This document shows positions 44,742 through 53,082 of a stretch of 64,000 nt of DNA, piece by piece. Origin of the DNA: an uncultured Acidimicrobiales bacterium (GTDB taxonomy: Bacteria > Actinomycetota > Acidimicrobiia > Acidimicrobiales > SZUA-35); assembly GCA_937922805.1 (NCBI GenBank), contig CALAJV010000016.1, forward strand, positions 62,001 through 126,000, read 5' to 3'. Numbering within the stretch: the stretch's first letter is position 1; every line of letters begins with the position of its first letter. Under the pieces are notes generated by a model. That model made no database searches, was not told the DNA's origin, and saw only the letters and a program-made list of their open reading frames with translations. Made by a program: the position numbers and the translations under genes.

Positions 44742-47700
44742 TTATTCAACTAAGAACAAGTCGAAGGCGTGGATGATATTGCCCTCATCATCGAGAACAA
44801 AGTTGTCCTCATTCATGAAGTCGGTCGGATGCTCGGGTTGTGTCCGGTCGACTGCATCGATGTAGTCCTGCATGTTCACGATTGCGTTGCCTTGAGCCTC
44901 TGGCGAGAGTTCGCTGAAGGGGGTTCCTTTGTCGATGTTGACCTTTTCCATTTCAAACCCACCTGGCTCCGGGCTCGTCCGGTGCTCTGGGATTAGGTGG
45001 CCGATATTTCGGCCATCCTCATCAGTTAGGTTCGATCGAAGGGCGTTGTGGAGCTCAACCGATGTGGCCGCATTTCTGTTGGCCCGATCAATCTCTTCGT
45101 CGGCGTCGGTGGCGGTTGCGTCGATATGGAGGACCTTAATGACGGTTTCTGGACTTACCTCATAAACGCAACCGCCTGCTCCACACTGCCCGGTACCTTC
45201 GAACTCGAAACCGACCGGGCGGGGTCGGAGGTTGAGGACATCAAGGCTGATAGCTGGGAAGTCTATGCGTCCCAGTTCATTTCCGGTGCTGGGTCCAGCC
45301 TCACTTTGATCTTGCGTCGTCAATTGGGCTTCTGCTGATCGTAACCGTTCGATCGCTGTCTCAGCGTCAACAGCTAGAGCCTGCGCTCGAGCGTCAAGCG
45401 CCGCGCTGTCTTCTAATAATTGCGCCCGACTATTCGTCACGTTTGCTGAGGTGGATGTCTCCGGGTGGTGTTGGCCTCGGTCGAGCATGTCTCGTACTTC
45501 TTGAGCCGCGGCCCAGGCGCCAAGTGCGTCATGGACTGCGACACTAGCTTGCTGAGCTCGACTGTCGATTTCGGCAAAGTCGACTGCGTCTTTTGGTATG
45601 GCGCCGGAGGATCCAGTATCAACCGACGATTGCTCTGCAACTGAAGTCGCGGGGCGCCGAGCTGCGAGGGCTGCTTCCGCTGCATTTAGGTTGAGTACGG
45701 CCTCTTTGTATGTGTTCGTTTGAGCCTCGCGGACTAGCCGCGGGTCGTTCCATAGGAGGTTGTGTCGTGCGTCTTCAACGATTTGCCGGGCCGACGCGGC
45801 CTCTTGTTCTAGCCGCTCTATTTGTTCATCGTCTTGATCGGCAGGGGTAGTGGCGTCTGTCGCTTCGTCACTCCTGTCGCTCGGTTGAGTATCGTCGACA
45901 TCCTCGTCGTCGCCGATGTTGTACATGATCGTTGGACCTAAGAGGTCTTCGGGCGCTGCCGGTTGGGTTACAGACCCGATAGCGCTCACACCGGTGGAGC
46001 CTCCTGGGAGAATTGAACCTTGGTCTGCAACGGTCGGACGTCCAGCGATGGCACCGATTGAATCGACCGGATTTGTTGTGGTTCCGCCGTAAACCCCTGG
46101 CGCTGGTAGGTCAGAATCGGGAGCGTTGCCGATTATTGGGGAGTCAGGTTGGGTCTGAACGAACGGGTCAACCATCGGTAGTTGAGGCTGAGTGTCGGTG
46201 TCGTTATTGAGCTCCGGCGCCGTCGTAACAACGAGGGCCGCCGCACTAGCCCCAGCTGCAGTATTAGCAACTTTGTCGTGGGTGGATTTGCCAGGAATAC
46301 GGTTCATTAGTCTTGCGAAACCGTCGATCAAGTCGCTCGACTTCCCAGGAAGCACTGCCAGCGCTCCGATACCAATAGCTCGCGGGATGTTCTGATCAAC
46401 AACAGCGTTATGCGCTTCCACCATGTCTTCTGAGATTCCAATGGGTGCGATCACCCATCCGGTTAGCTCGCCGGTGGCGGCCGGTTGATCGACTGCGATC
46501 ATTCGAGCCCAATCTTCGTCGTTCGACTCTTGGGCCGCGCTACGGGTGTCGAATTCTCGGCCAAACCGGTCCCGGTACATGCCGTTGTTGGATTGAGCAA
46601 CTTCAGTGTCGGCTGCTTCAGCTTGCTCTGGTGATGCGTGTTTCCCACCTGAGAGGTCGAAGTATTCGCCTCGTTCTCTCCCTAGTTCTCGCAGTCTTTC
46701 TATCTCGTCCATCCCCTTGGATATGGCCTCGGCGTCGGAGGCGTCGGCTTCCGCTTGGCTGGGGTGGGCTCGCCCATACAGGTCAAACGCTACGGTTGAG
46801 TCATCGTCGCTGCTTGTGGGTTCTGAAGGCGCTAGCTCCTGGCCGGCGATTGAGTCGAGGTTTATTCCCTGGTCGTTGAATGGGTCGAGGGCCGGTCCTG
46901 GGCCGCCGAATGGGTCGAGCGCTAACTCCTGGCCAGCGATTGGGTCGAGGTTTATTCCCTGGTCGTTGGATGGGTCGAGATTTGCTGCTGGGCCGCCGAA
47001 TGGGTCGAGACTTGCTCCTGGGCCGCCGACTGGGTTGAGGGTTGGTCCGGGGCCGCCAAACGGGTCTAGCTCTTCACCAACTGACACTGACTCGGTTTCG
47101 ATGATCGACGCTGGCTCTGGATCGAACGTTGACGGTAGTTCGGGGCCGTCAACGTTGCCACCGCTTGGAATTGAGTCGCTTCGCAGAGAAGAGCCGTTCG
47201 TTGGAGCGAAGCTAATCCTGGCATCGTTTCGATGAAGTGGGTCGGCGTAGAACTGTCGTTGATCCAAACCGAATTCGTTGCGGAAGTTATTCTCGGTCAG
47301 TGGATTTCGGTTTGGTTCGAGTTCATCGATCGCAGAAGCGCTTTCGTCTTCGGGGGAGACCCCGTTATCATCACTGTCGAAAGGTAGTCCAACCGCGTCT
47401 AGTTCAATATTTCTGGCCGACGTTGGGTCACCAGTAGTGACGTTTGGGACCACCCGCCCATTGGGATCGACCTGTACCGATCGACCGTGGTGACCAGTGC
47501 CAGTGCCGAACTGGACGACGTGGACCATTTCGTGCGCCAGCGTAACGGCCGGCGGCGTATCGCCGGGCTCGAACAGCGTGATATCGGTTGGGTCATATCC
47601 CAAGACAGTCTGGACCCCAGCGCCCGAGGTGGTGCCGTCGGACATCAAGAAACCGGCTTGGTCGTCCGAGCCAGGTACTGGACCGACCGAGCCGCCACGC

Positions 47701-49592
47701 CCGCCGGTGATCGTTGGGGCGATCGGGTCGTTTTCGTCGATTGGGATCGTCCTTTGGTCGATCACGTCGGTTTCAAAAGGCAAGTCGTCGATGGTGTCTA
47801 AGAACTCCTGACCGAGAGGTGTTGACTGAAAGGTCGTCAGGTCGGAGTTGAAGCGGTCTAAAAACTCATCTGACCCTCGAGGCCTCAGATTGTCGCCGGC
47901 ATTAGTATCAATGTTGACTTGGGTTAGGGAAGCGCCGCTCGAAATGTCAACTTCGTCGTCTGGTTCGGCGAATACTTGGTCACCGGGTTGTGTGTTCGCA
48001 ACGATGTCTTGACCGGGACCGGTAACGACCACATTGGAGCCGGTTCCGGAGTTTAGAACGTCGTCGCCAAGGCCTCCAATGACGACGTCGTCGCCGCCGT
48101 TGCCGCTCACGGTGTCGGCTCCGCTGCCGCCGTCAACCCAATCGGTGTGAGCTCCACCTTCAATCGTGTCGTTGCCGAGGCCGCCATAGATCGTGTCTTG
48201 GCCGCTTCCGCCCTGGGCGATGTCGTCGCCTCGACCTAAGTCGATGTAGTCGGCGCCGCTGCCGCCGACAACTCGGTCGTCTCCATCGCCAGTAACGATC
48301 TCGTCTTTGCCGCTGCCGCCGTCGACAGTGTCATCGCCGCCGCCTGAGTTGATCAGATCGTTGCCCCCGCCACCGTCGATTGTGTCCGGGCCATCTGATG
48401 TCATGATTGTCTCATCGAAGCGAGAGCCGGACACGATTACGCCAGCATCTGGATTCGTCGGATCAGCCAAGCCGACGATTGTGAGTCTGCCAAGGTCGTC
48501 GTCGGACAGATCGTATTGGGTGCCATCGATGACAACGTCGCCGCCGGCAAAGAAGCCATCTCGTACGTTAATAGTTCGGTTGCCGACAATAAATGTCTTG
48601 TCTGAATCTCTAAAGACGCCTGGGGTCAGCGGGGTTCCAGTTTCACCGCCGGGTGAGTCGCCAACTCGAGGAGTCTCGGGATCTACCGGTGCCAAACCAT
48701 CAACCCAGGATGTCTTCGGTTCGTCCGCAGCGCTTTCTCCGGTTAGTTGATTGTCGAACACTTGATCGCCAAGGTCGGACGAGTCGCTGCTGCCGCCGGC
48801 CGGTCGCGCTGGAGGCTGCGCCAGCTCGACTTCGTTTGCAGGCTGAGTAGGCCCGCCGTATTGGTACAGGGAGCTGAAGCTCGTTGGGTCGGTGCCCGTC
48901 GAAACATCGGTGTTCTCGAAGCTTTCGTCTAAGGTCGAATTTGGTGTGTTGGTGTCGTCGCCGGATCCGCCGAATGCGTCGAGGTCGCTTGATGTGTTGC
49001 TCGGTGTGTTGCTCGGTGTGTTGGTGCTTGGGGACTGGGTGTTTGGTGTGTTGGTGTCGTCGCCGGATCCGCCGAATGCGTCGAGGTCGTTCGATGTGTT
49101 GCTCGGTGTGTTGCTGTTTTGGGACTGGGTGTTTGACGAGCTTTCACCACTACGCGAATCGTTGTTCCTATTTGATGAACTGGTGCTATTTGAAGAGTCG
49201 CTGTTGCTTGGTGAGGTGTTGTCGGCGGATCCGCCGAATGAGTCGCTGTTGTTTTCGGTGCGAGGTTCCTCGGTGTCGGAGCTAGTACTAGTTCCCCAAT
49301 CGCCTCCGCCGTATGGAACATCAGCCGTTGCTGGTAGCGCGCCGAGACCTCCGACAGACCCGGAAATGCCGGCGAAAGCGGCGGTGAAGAATAGGAGCTT
49401 GCGCCCACGGCGAATCCACGTTGATTGACCTGGGGTATCAAGCTTGCTGAGATGCTGGGCCGGGAGCTTCTGGCCGGACCGGAAAACCAACGACGGTGCA
49501 GCAGAAGCAGCGTCAAGATCGCGAAGGTTGCTCATCGGTTTGCAGACAGGGCAAAACCGAAAGTCGCTCGTCGAAAGACATGTACCGCACAT
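44742..49592 (-). CDS. Giant exported multidomain protein: zinc ribbon, RTX repeats, M91 protease, kinase-like C-terminus
   Basis: A 1616-residue protein. Residues 1-20: short zinc ribbon with C2xxC5 and C14xxC17. A hydrophobic export segment lies at about 66-86, with a possible cut after ATA (88-90). Residues about 95-330 are Ser/Thr/Asn-rich repeats (DAFGGSGDDTNTP). Residues about 397-527 are RTX-type GGxGxDxxx repeats that should bind calcium. Residues about 640-790 hold an M91/NleD-like protease: HEMVH at 687-691, the following IELDAVG, and LTENNFRNEFGL. Proline-rich LDPFGGPG repeats lie at about 840-918. A helical region leads to a C-terminal kinase-like domain (about 1466-1616): GTGQCGAGGCVYEV, VIKVLHI, FEMEKV, NEDNFVLD and IIHAFDL. 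The order resembles polymorphic toxins or effectors. ATG is preceded by AAGGTGGG. Confidence 0.85.
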   Translation of the reverse strand: MCGTCLSTSDFRFCPVCKPMSNLRDLDAASAAPSLVFRSGQKLPAQHLSKLDTPGQSTWIRRGRKLLFFTAAFAGISGSVGGLGALPATADVPYGGGDWGTSTSSDTEEPRTENNSDSFGGSADNTSPSNSDSSNSTSSSNRNNDSRSGESSSNTQSQNSNTPSNTSNDLDAFGGSGDDTNTPNTQSPSTNTPSNTPSNTSSDLDAFGGSGDDTNTPNSTLDESFENTDVSTGTDPTSFSSLYQYGGPTQPANEVELAQPPARPAGGSSDSSDLGDQVFDNQLTGESAADEPKTSWVDGLAPVDPETPRVGDSPGGETGTPLTPGVFRDSDKTFIVGNRTINVRDGFFAGGDVVIDGTQYDLSDDDLGRLTIVGLADPTNPDAGVIVSGSRFDETIMTSDGPDTIDGGGGNDLINSGGGDDTVDGGSGKDEIVTGDGDDRVVGGSGADYIDLGRGDDIAQGGSGQDTIYGGLGNDTIEGGAHTDWVDGGSGADTVSGNGGDDVVIGGLGDDVLNSGTGSNVVVTGPGQDIVANTQPGDQVFAEPDDEVDISSGASLTQVNIDTNAGDNLRPRGSDEFLDRFNSDLTTFQSTPLGQEFLDTIDDLPFETDVIDQRTIPIDENDPIAPTITGGRGGSVGPVPGSDDQAGFLMSDGTTSGAGVQTVLGYDPTDITLFEPGDTPPAVTLAHEMVHVVQFGTGTGHHGRSVQVDPNGRVVPNVTTGDPTSARNIELDAVGLPFDSDDNGVSPEDESASAIDELEPNRNPLTENNFRNEFGLDQRQFYADPLHRNDARISFAPTNGSSLRSDSIPSGGNVDGPELPSTFDPEPASIIETESVSVGEELDPFGGPGPTLNPVGGPGASLDPFGGPAANLDPSNDQGINLDPIAGQELALDPFGGPGPALDPFNDQGINLDSIAGQELAPSEPTSSDDDSTVAFDLYGRAHPSQAEADASDAEAISKGMDEIERLRELGRERGEYFDLSGGKHASPEQAEAADTEVAQSNNGMYRDRFGREFDTRSAAQESNDEDWARMIAVDQPAATGELTGWVIAPIGISEDMVEAHNAVVDQNIPRAIGIGALAVLPGKSSDLIDGFARLMNRIPGKSTHDKVANTAAGASAAALVVTTAPELNNDTDTQPQLPMVDPFVQTQPDSPIIGNAPDSDLPAPGVYGGTTTNPVDSIGAIAGRPTVADQGSILPGGSTGVSAIGSVTQPAAPEDLLGPTIMYNIGDDEDVDDTQPSDRSDEATDATTPADQDDEQIERLEQEAASARQIVEDARHNLLWNDPRLVREAQTNTYKEAVLNLNAAEAALAARRPATSVAEQSSVDTGSSGAIPKDAVDFAEIDSRAQQASVAVHDALGAWAAAQEVRDMLDRGQHHPETSTSANVTNSRAQLLEDSAALDARAQALAVDAETAIERLRSAEAQLTTQDQSEAGPSTGNELGRIDFPAISLDVLNLRPRPVGFEFEGTGQCGAGGCVYEVSPETVIKVLHIDATATDADEEIDRANRNAATSVELHNALRSNLTDEDGRNIGHLIPEHRTSPEPGGFEMEKVNIDKGTPFSELSPEAQGNAIVNMQDYIDAVDRTQPEHPTDFMNEDNFVLDDEGNIIHAFDLFLVE
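46840..47075 (-). repeat. Imperfect coding repeats (LDPFGGPG-type) in the giant exported protein
   Basis: At least six copies of a block encoding LDPFGGPGP or LDP(I/S)xxQxI/L alternate, with nearly identical DNA such as CCGCCGAATGGGTCGAG. They lie between the M91 protease region and the helical region. They look like expanded linker repeats. Confidence 0.8.
48930..49130 (-). repeat. About 100-bp imperfect direct repeat encoding Ser/Asn/Thr-rich linker
   Basis: A block around 48940-49020 recurs at about 49042-49120, sharing GTCGTCGCCGGATCCGCCGA and the surrounding GTGTTGGTGT elements. It encodes DAFGGSGDDTNTP-type units. The two copies are nearly identical, suggesting recent duplication in the N-terminal linker of the giant protein. 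Confidence 0.8.
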
Positions 49593-49928
49593 TCAAAGAC
49601 CCACCTTTTGAATAGTTATGCAGCCCCCGTAGGGGCGTATACAACAATGGTACTGTCTCAGGTCTAGTTTTACTAGTCTTGCTGACCCACCGACTATGGA
49701 TAAGCAGCTGTATTACGACGTTGTGGAATTTGATCGTGTTTCCACTGGCTTTGGTGACACGATGGACAGTGTCGCCCCGGTTCGACTCGACGGGATTAAG
49801 CTGGCACGCGATTGTTTACTTGCTCCCAGGGTCCGCGTCGAGGGGAGTGTGTATAACGTCGACTCTCAGCCTGAAATAAGGCTTGAAACGATGGAGCGGT
49901 CGTAGGTGGTAGGCCAAAAGGCGGACGG
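49593..49928. other. 336-bp intergenic region upstream of the giant gene
   Basis: Lies between the starts of two minus-strand genes, so it should hold the promoter of the giant gene. CCCC-CGTA-GGGG (49625-49636) is a small hairpin in its leader. A 69-codon plus-strand frame at 49696-49905 has no ribosome-binding site and is not called with confidence. Confidence 0.45.
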
Positions 49929-50525
49929 CTAGGGCCCGTACGGAGCTGCGAACAGCCGATTCAAGTGATAGTCGATGGTGGCGAAGGCGGAGTCTGCGGT
50001 CATGGTTTCGTTCATGACGTATTGGCCGAGTCCGGGCATTAGCGCAGTTAGAAGCAGAGCCTCAGCTTGGGGATCGACGCCTGAGGATAGCGGGCCCCGG
50101 TTGAGCTGTTCGAGAACTGCGGACTCCATCATCTGGGACTCAGTTCTTCGAACCGTCCCTTTACCAGCGTTGGCCATTACACCCTCGGTGTAGAGAGCCA
50201 AATACATCAAGCCTGCTACTCGGCTCTCCTCATCGGTGGGGATAAACGACTTTAAGAACGCTTCCAAAACCGCTCGGGGTGAGCCGTCGGTGGCTTCGAT
50301 CCACCCCATGAGTCGGGCGGTTGATCGCTCACCAACATGGCGTTGGGTGTATTCGAGCAAACGTTGCTTCGTTCCGAAATAGTGTTGCACGAGCCGTACC
50401 GAAACCCCAGCTTCTGCTGCCACTGCCCGAAACGTTGCCGAACCAAGCCCGGAACGCAGGGTGATACGGCAGACCGCATCAGTCATTTGCCGGCGTCGGG
50501 CGTCATGGTCCACTTTTTTGGGCAT
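49929..50525 (-). CDS. TetR-family transcriptional regulator
   Basis: A 198-residue regulator from the second Met (MPKKVD...). The N-terminal helix-turn-helix reads TFRAVAAEAGVSVRLVQHYFGTKQRLLEY, the standard TetR pattern, and the C-terminal half is a helical ligand-binding domain. The first Met (50540) would place the start inside a good promoter, so I prefer the second. It is divergent from the alpha/beta hydrolase gene, which it probably represses. The inducer is unknown. Confidence 0.92.
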   Translation of the reverse strand: MPKKVDHDARRRQMTDAVCRITLRSGLGSATFRAVAAEAGVSVRLVQHYFGTKQRLLEYTQRHVGERSTARLMGWIEATDGSPRAVLEAFLKSFIPTDEESRVAGLMYLALYTEGVMANAGKGTVRRTESQMMESAVLEQLNRGPLSSGVDPQAEALLLTALMPGLGQYVMNETMTADSAFATIDYHLNRLFAAPYGP

Positions 50526-50553
50526 TGCGTTAGTATCCAATCTTCTTTATAAT
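50525..50553 (+). promoter_or_regulatory. Sigma-70-type promoter for the hydrolase gene
   Basis: TTGCGT (50525-50530), 17-bp spacer, TATAAT (50548-50553): a near-consensus promoter pointing to the alpha/beta hydrolase, with expected transcription start near 50560. It lies just outside the TetR gene if that starts at the second Met. Confidence 0.7.
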
Positions 50554-50570
50554 ACAAACGTACCATAAAA

Positions 50571-50590
50571 CGAACCGTGAAAAACGTTCG
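50571..50590. promoter_or_regulatory. Inverted repeat, candidate TetR operator
   Basis: CGAAC (50571-50575) and GTTCG (50586-50590) are arms of an inverted repeat separated by ten bases, between the promoter and the hydrolase start. The position fits a repressor site, but a ribosome-binding-site stem is an alternative. The arms are short. Confidence 0.4.
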
Positions 50591-50600
50591 GAAGGCAACT

Positions 50601-51485
50601 ATGAAACAGCAAACCTATTTTGGCGAGTGGCGTAGTGAAAAAGCTGAACAGAAATATCGAGCAGGGGATGCTGCTGGTTGGAAGCAAGCGATGTCGGCGG
50701 GGCAGCCAGAAACAATCGACGTTGAGACCGAATTCGGTTCCACCCGGGCCTATCGGTGGCCAGGATCTGGGCCAACCATCGTGTTCGTACATGGTTGGAC
50801 CGACACATCGGTCCGGTGGATTCCCTACGCTGAAGCACTCCAAGGCTACGACGTATATGCCCTTGACATTATGGGAGACGTCGGCCAGAGCAAGCAGGCA
50901 AAGCCTTTCACCGGTGCCGATGACTTAGTGGCGTGGCTCGGCCACGCTCTCGACGCGCTTGATCTGGATCACCCCCATATTGTCGGCTATTCGCTTGGCG
51001 GTTACCTGACACTGGCTCATGCGGGCAAATCTGATCGGTTAGCGTCGGTAGTCGTGTTTGATCCAGTTGGCGTTGTCGAACTGCAGCTCATCAAGTTCAT
51101 GTTCAGCGGGGTTGGAGCGTTGCTAGCTCTGATCCTTCCCCGTCCCGGTCGAGAATGGTTGGCTCGACGGATGCGTCATCCTCTTCTCCGAGACAAAGCA
51201 GCCGTGAAGCCGCTACTCCAAGCCCAACTCGGTCATCCACCAAAACTTCCACCGTTACCAACGTTCACCGACAACGAGTTGAGGTCGATATCGGTTCCGG
51301 TTCGCGCCCTCATCGGCGCAGAGACCAACTTTTGGGATGTCGATAAGCTCAAAGCGAGGATAAACGATCAAATAAAGAACGGCCAAGCCGACCTTCTACC
51401 TGATGCCGGCCACGCGCTGGCTATGAGCCACTTCGAAGAATGCCTGGCAACGGTTCGAAGCGCCGTGACCTCAGCTACAAGATAG
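50601..51485 (+). CDS. Alpha/beta hydrolase
   Basis: A 294-residue serine hydrolase. The oxyanion region is VFVHGWTDTS, the nucleophile elbow GYSLGGYL (Ser), and the C-terminal His is in PDAGHALAMSH. A helical cap lies between about 150 and 210. The ATG at 50601 has GGAAGG (50590-50595) five bases upstream; the GTG at 50577 is less likely. The substrate is unknown. Divergence from a TetR gene, with promoter and inverted repeat between them, suggests it is induced by a small molecule. Confidence 0.92.
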   Translation: MKQQTYFGEWRSEKAEQKYRAGDAAGWKQAMSAGQPETIDVETEFGSTRAYRWPGSGPTIVFVHGWTDTSVRWIPYAEALQGYDVYALDIMGDVGQSKQAKPFTGADDLVAWLGHALDALDLDHPHIVGYSLGGYLTLAHAGKSDRLASVVVFDPVGVVELQLIKFMFSGVGALLALILPRPGREWLARRMRHPLLRDKAAVKPLLQAQLGHPPKLPPLPTFTDNELRSISVPVRALIGAETNFWDVDKLKARINDQIKNGQADLLPDAGHALAMSHFEECLATVRSAVTSATR

Positions 51486-51603
51486 GTGCGCCGCCTGCCG
51501 ACAGATACTCACCCTCGGTATCGTCGATTTTCAACGATCCGAATTAGGGTAGGCGGTGAGCCGAGTACGCCTCGCAGGCACGAACCAGGAGAGAGCTACC
51601 TTT

Positions 51604-51981
51604 ATGAGAAACCCGCTCACCAGTCCAACTGCAGCAGCGGTCGGGCCCTACAGTCACGGCATTCTCGCCGGAGATCTTGTTTTTTGTTCCGGGCAGACCC
51701 CAATCGATCCAACAACCGGCCAACTTGCGGCAGGCGGCATCGGAATTCAGACATCTCAGTGTTTCGACAACCTATTTAGCGTCCTCGAATCGAACGGGAT
51801 GGGGCCTGCTGACGTAGTTAAGGTGAACGTGTTCCTCACTGACATGGACGACTTCTCCGAAATGAACCAAGTCTACGAAACCCGATTCCAGCAGCCATTC
51901 CCGGCTAGAACCACCATTGGTGTGGCCTCACTGCCACTCGGTTCATCTATCGAAATAGAACTCATCGCTCAGCAAACCTGA
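51604..51981 (+). CDS. ridA: RidA family protein
   Basis: A 125-residue RidA/YjgF family protein. RidA hydrolyses reactive enamine/imine intermediates such as 2-aminoacrylate, protecting PLP enzymes. Motifs: AVGPYSHGILAGDLVFCSGQ at the start, ESNGMGPADVVKVNVFLTDM, and PARTTIGVASLPLGSSIEIE, whose Arg binds the substrate carboxylate. The length is typical. The ATG at 51604 follows AGGAGAG (51587-51593) at a ten-base spacing; an upstream start at 51556 lacks a site and is not conserved. It lies about 118 bp after the hydrolase gene. Confidence 0.95.
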   Translation: MRNPLTSPTAAAVGPYSHGILAGDLVFCSGQTPIDPTTGQLAAGGIGIQTSQCFDNLFSVLESNGMGPADVVKVNVFLTDMDDFSEMNQVYETRFQQPFPARTTIGVASLPLGSSIEIELIAQQT

Positions 51982-51984
51982 TGG

Positions 51985-52167
51985 TCAAAGGACCGAATCT
52001 CGATCGAAGCGGTCCCGCCGGTTCACCGACGATAAGTCAACACCATCGAGTCTTGCGTTGGCGAGATCCGCACCTGCAAAGTCGGCACCGTTGAGCCGCG
52101 CATTGGAGAGGCCGGCACCCGACAAGTCGGCACTGCACAGAATCGCTCCTTCAAGTATTTCAACTAC
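51985..52167 (-). pseudogene. Remnant of a pentapeptide-repeat protein gene
   Basis: On the minus strand an open frame of about 60 codons contains consecutive A(D/N)LxG-type pentapeptides (CSADLSGAGLSNARLNGADF, then AGADLANARLDGVDL), diagnostic of pentapeptide-repeat proteins. It begins after an in-frame stop (52168-52170) and has no ATG or GTG start; it ends at TGA (51985-51987). Real family members are usually much longer, so this is most likely a decayed gene end. It may still be read from TTG. Confidence 0.7.
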
Positions 52168-52407
52168 CTACGTGGCCTTTGCCCGTGGATAGATGTTCTG
52201 CCTCGGTCACGGTTCAAACGTAAGTCCGTTTCGTCGATGGCACGGTTAGCGAGACACCCAACTTTCAGCGTCGTTGCTGTTGCGCCCTGGTTAGGTGGCT
52301 ACTAATGTCATCTCAGACCACGGTGGTGCGGCGGCCTCGGATTGCTTCTACGCGAAGCTCCCAACTTCTTTCAAGTTCCTTTATGGCGGTGCAATTTGAA
52401 ATCGGCG

Positions 52408-53079
52408 GTGACCAATGGTGCCTCATCTGCGCCAGTCAGAGATCTTGACCAGGTTCCAATAACGAGCCTCCGACCAGAACGGGTAAGACGCCCGTCGTTC
52501 ATGATTTTTGGCGTGCTCCTGATTTTATTAGCTGCACTAGCGGGCGCCTTGTTGTTTCGTTCCTCAAACAGCCGGTCCCAAGCGTTAGTTCTCAGAAATG
52601 ATCTAGCCACCGGCCAAGAGCTACAGACAACTGATCTTGTTGTGGTTGAGATTGACGCTGTGCCGAACCTGAAATGGGTGCCTGCGAATAGCCAAGACGA
52701 GATCGTTGGATTGTCAGCCCGCGGTCCCTTGTCAGGCGGTCAACTAGTGTCGGCGTCGATGTTTACCGAAAGGGCAGCAACGATCGGGTCTGAAACGGTA
52801 ATAATTGCTGCTGCTGTTCGACCAGGGGCGATACCACCAACCTCCCAAGTCGGCGACACTGTCAGTATTCAGGTGACCAACGCCGACGAGAGCGCAAACC
52901 TTGACGGGCTCGGCGAATCAACGCCGGTTGGCGAAGCGGTCATCTGGTCAATCGCTGGCACTGCGTCAACTTCCGGCGAGGTAGTCGTCGAACTAGCAGT
53001 GCCATCCGGTGATGAGCGTCGTGTTAGCCAAGCGGCTAGTAGCGGGAGGATGAAGCTCAACCTCACCGGGGACGAATAG
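52408..53079 (+). CDS. cpaB: SAF-domain protein, CpaB/RcpC-like
   Basis: A 223-residue membrane protein from the GTG at 52408. After a basic N-terminus there is one hydrophobic helix (SFMIFGVLLILLAALAGALLF), then a SAF-type domain with VLRNDLATGQELQTTDLVVVEI and GLSARGPLSGGQLVSASMFTE, as in CpaB/RcpC of Tad/Flp pilus systems. The start is uncertain; TTG at 52342 would add 22 residues. It opens a tight operon with CpaE-, CpaF-, TadB- and TadC-like genes. CpaB-type proteins are thought to sit at the secretion pore or cell wall. Confidence 0.75.
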   Translation: MTNGASSAPVRDLDQVPITSLRPERVRRPSFMIFGVLLILLAALAGALLFRSSNSRSQALVLRNDLATGQELQTTDLVVVEIDAVPNLKWVPANSQDEIVGLSARGPLSGGQLVSASMFTERAATIGSETVIIAAAVRPGAIPPTSQVGDTVSIQVTNADESANLDGLGESTPVGEAVIWSIAGTASTSGEVVVELAVPSGDERRVSQAASSGRMKLNLTGDE

Positions 53080-53082
53080 ATC

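Noticed and set aside
49696..49905. 69-codon plus-strand frame upstream of the giant gene
   Set aside because: No ribosome-binding site and no recognisable product, in a region expected to hold the opposite-strand promoter.
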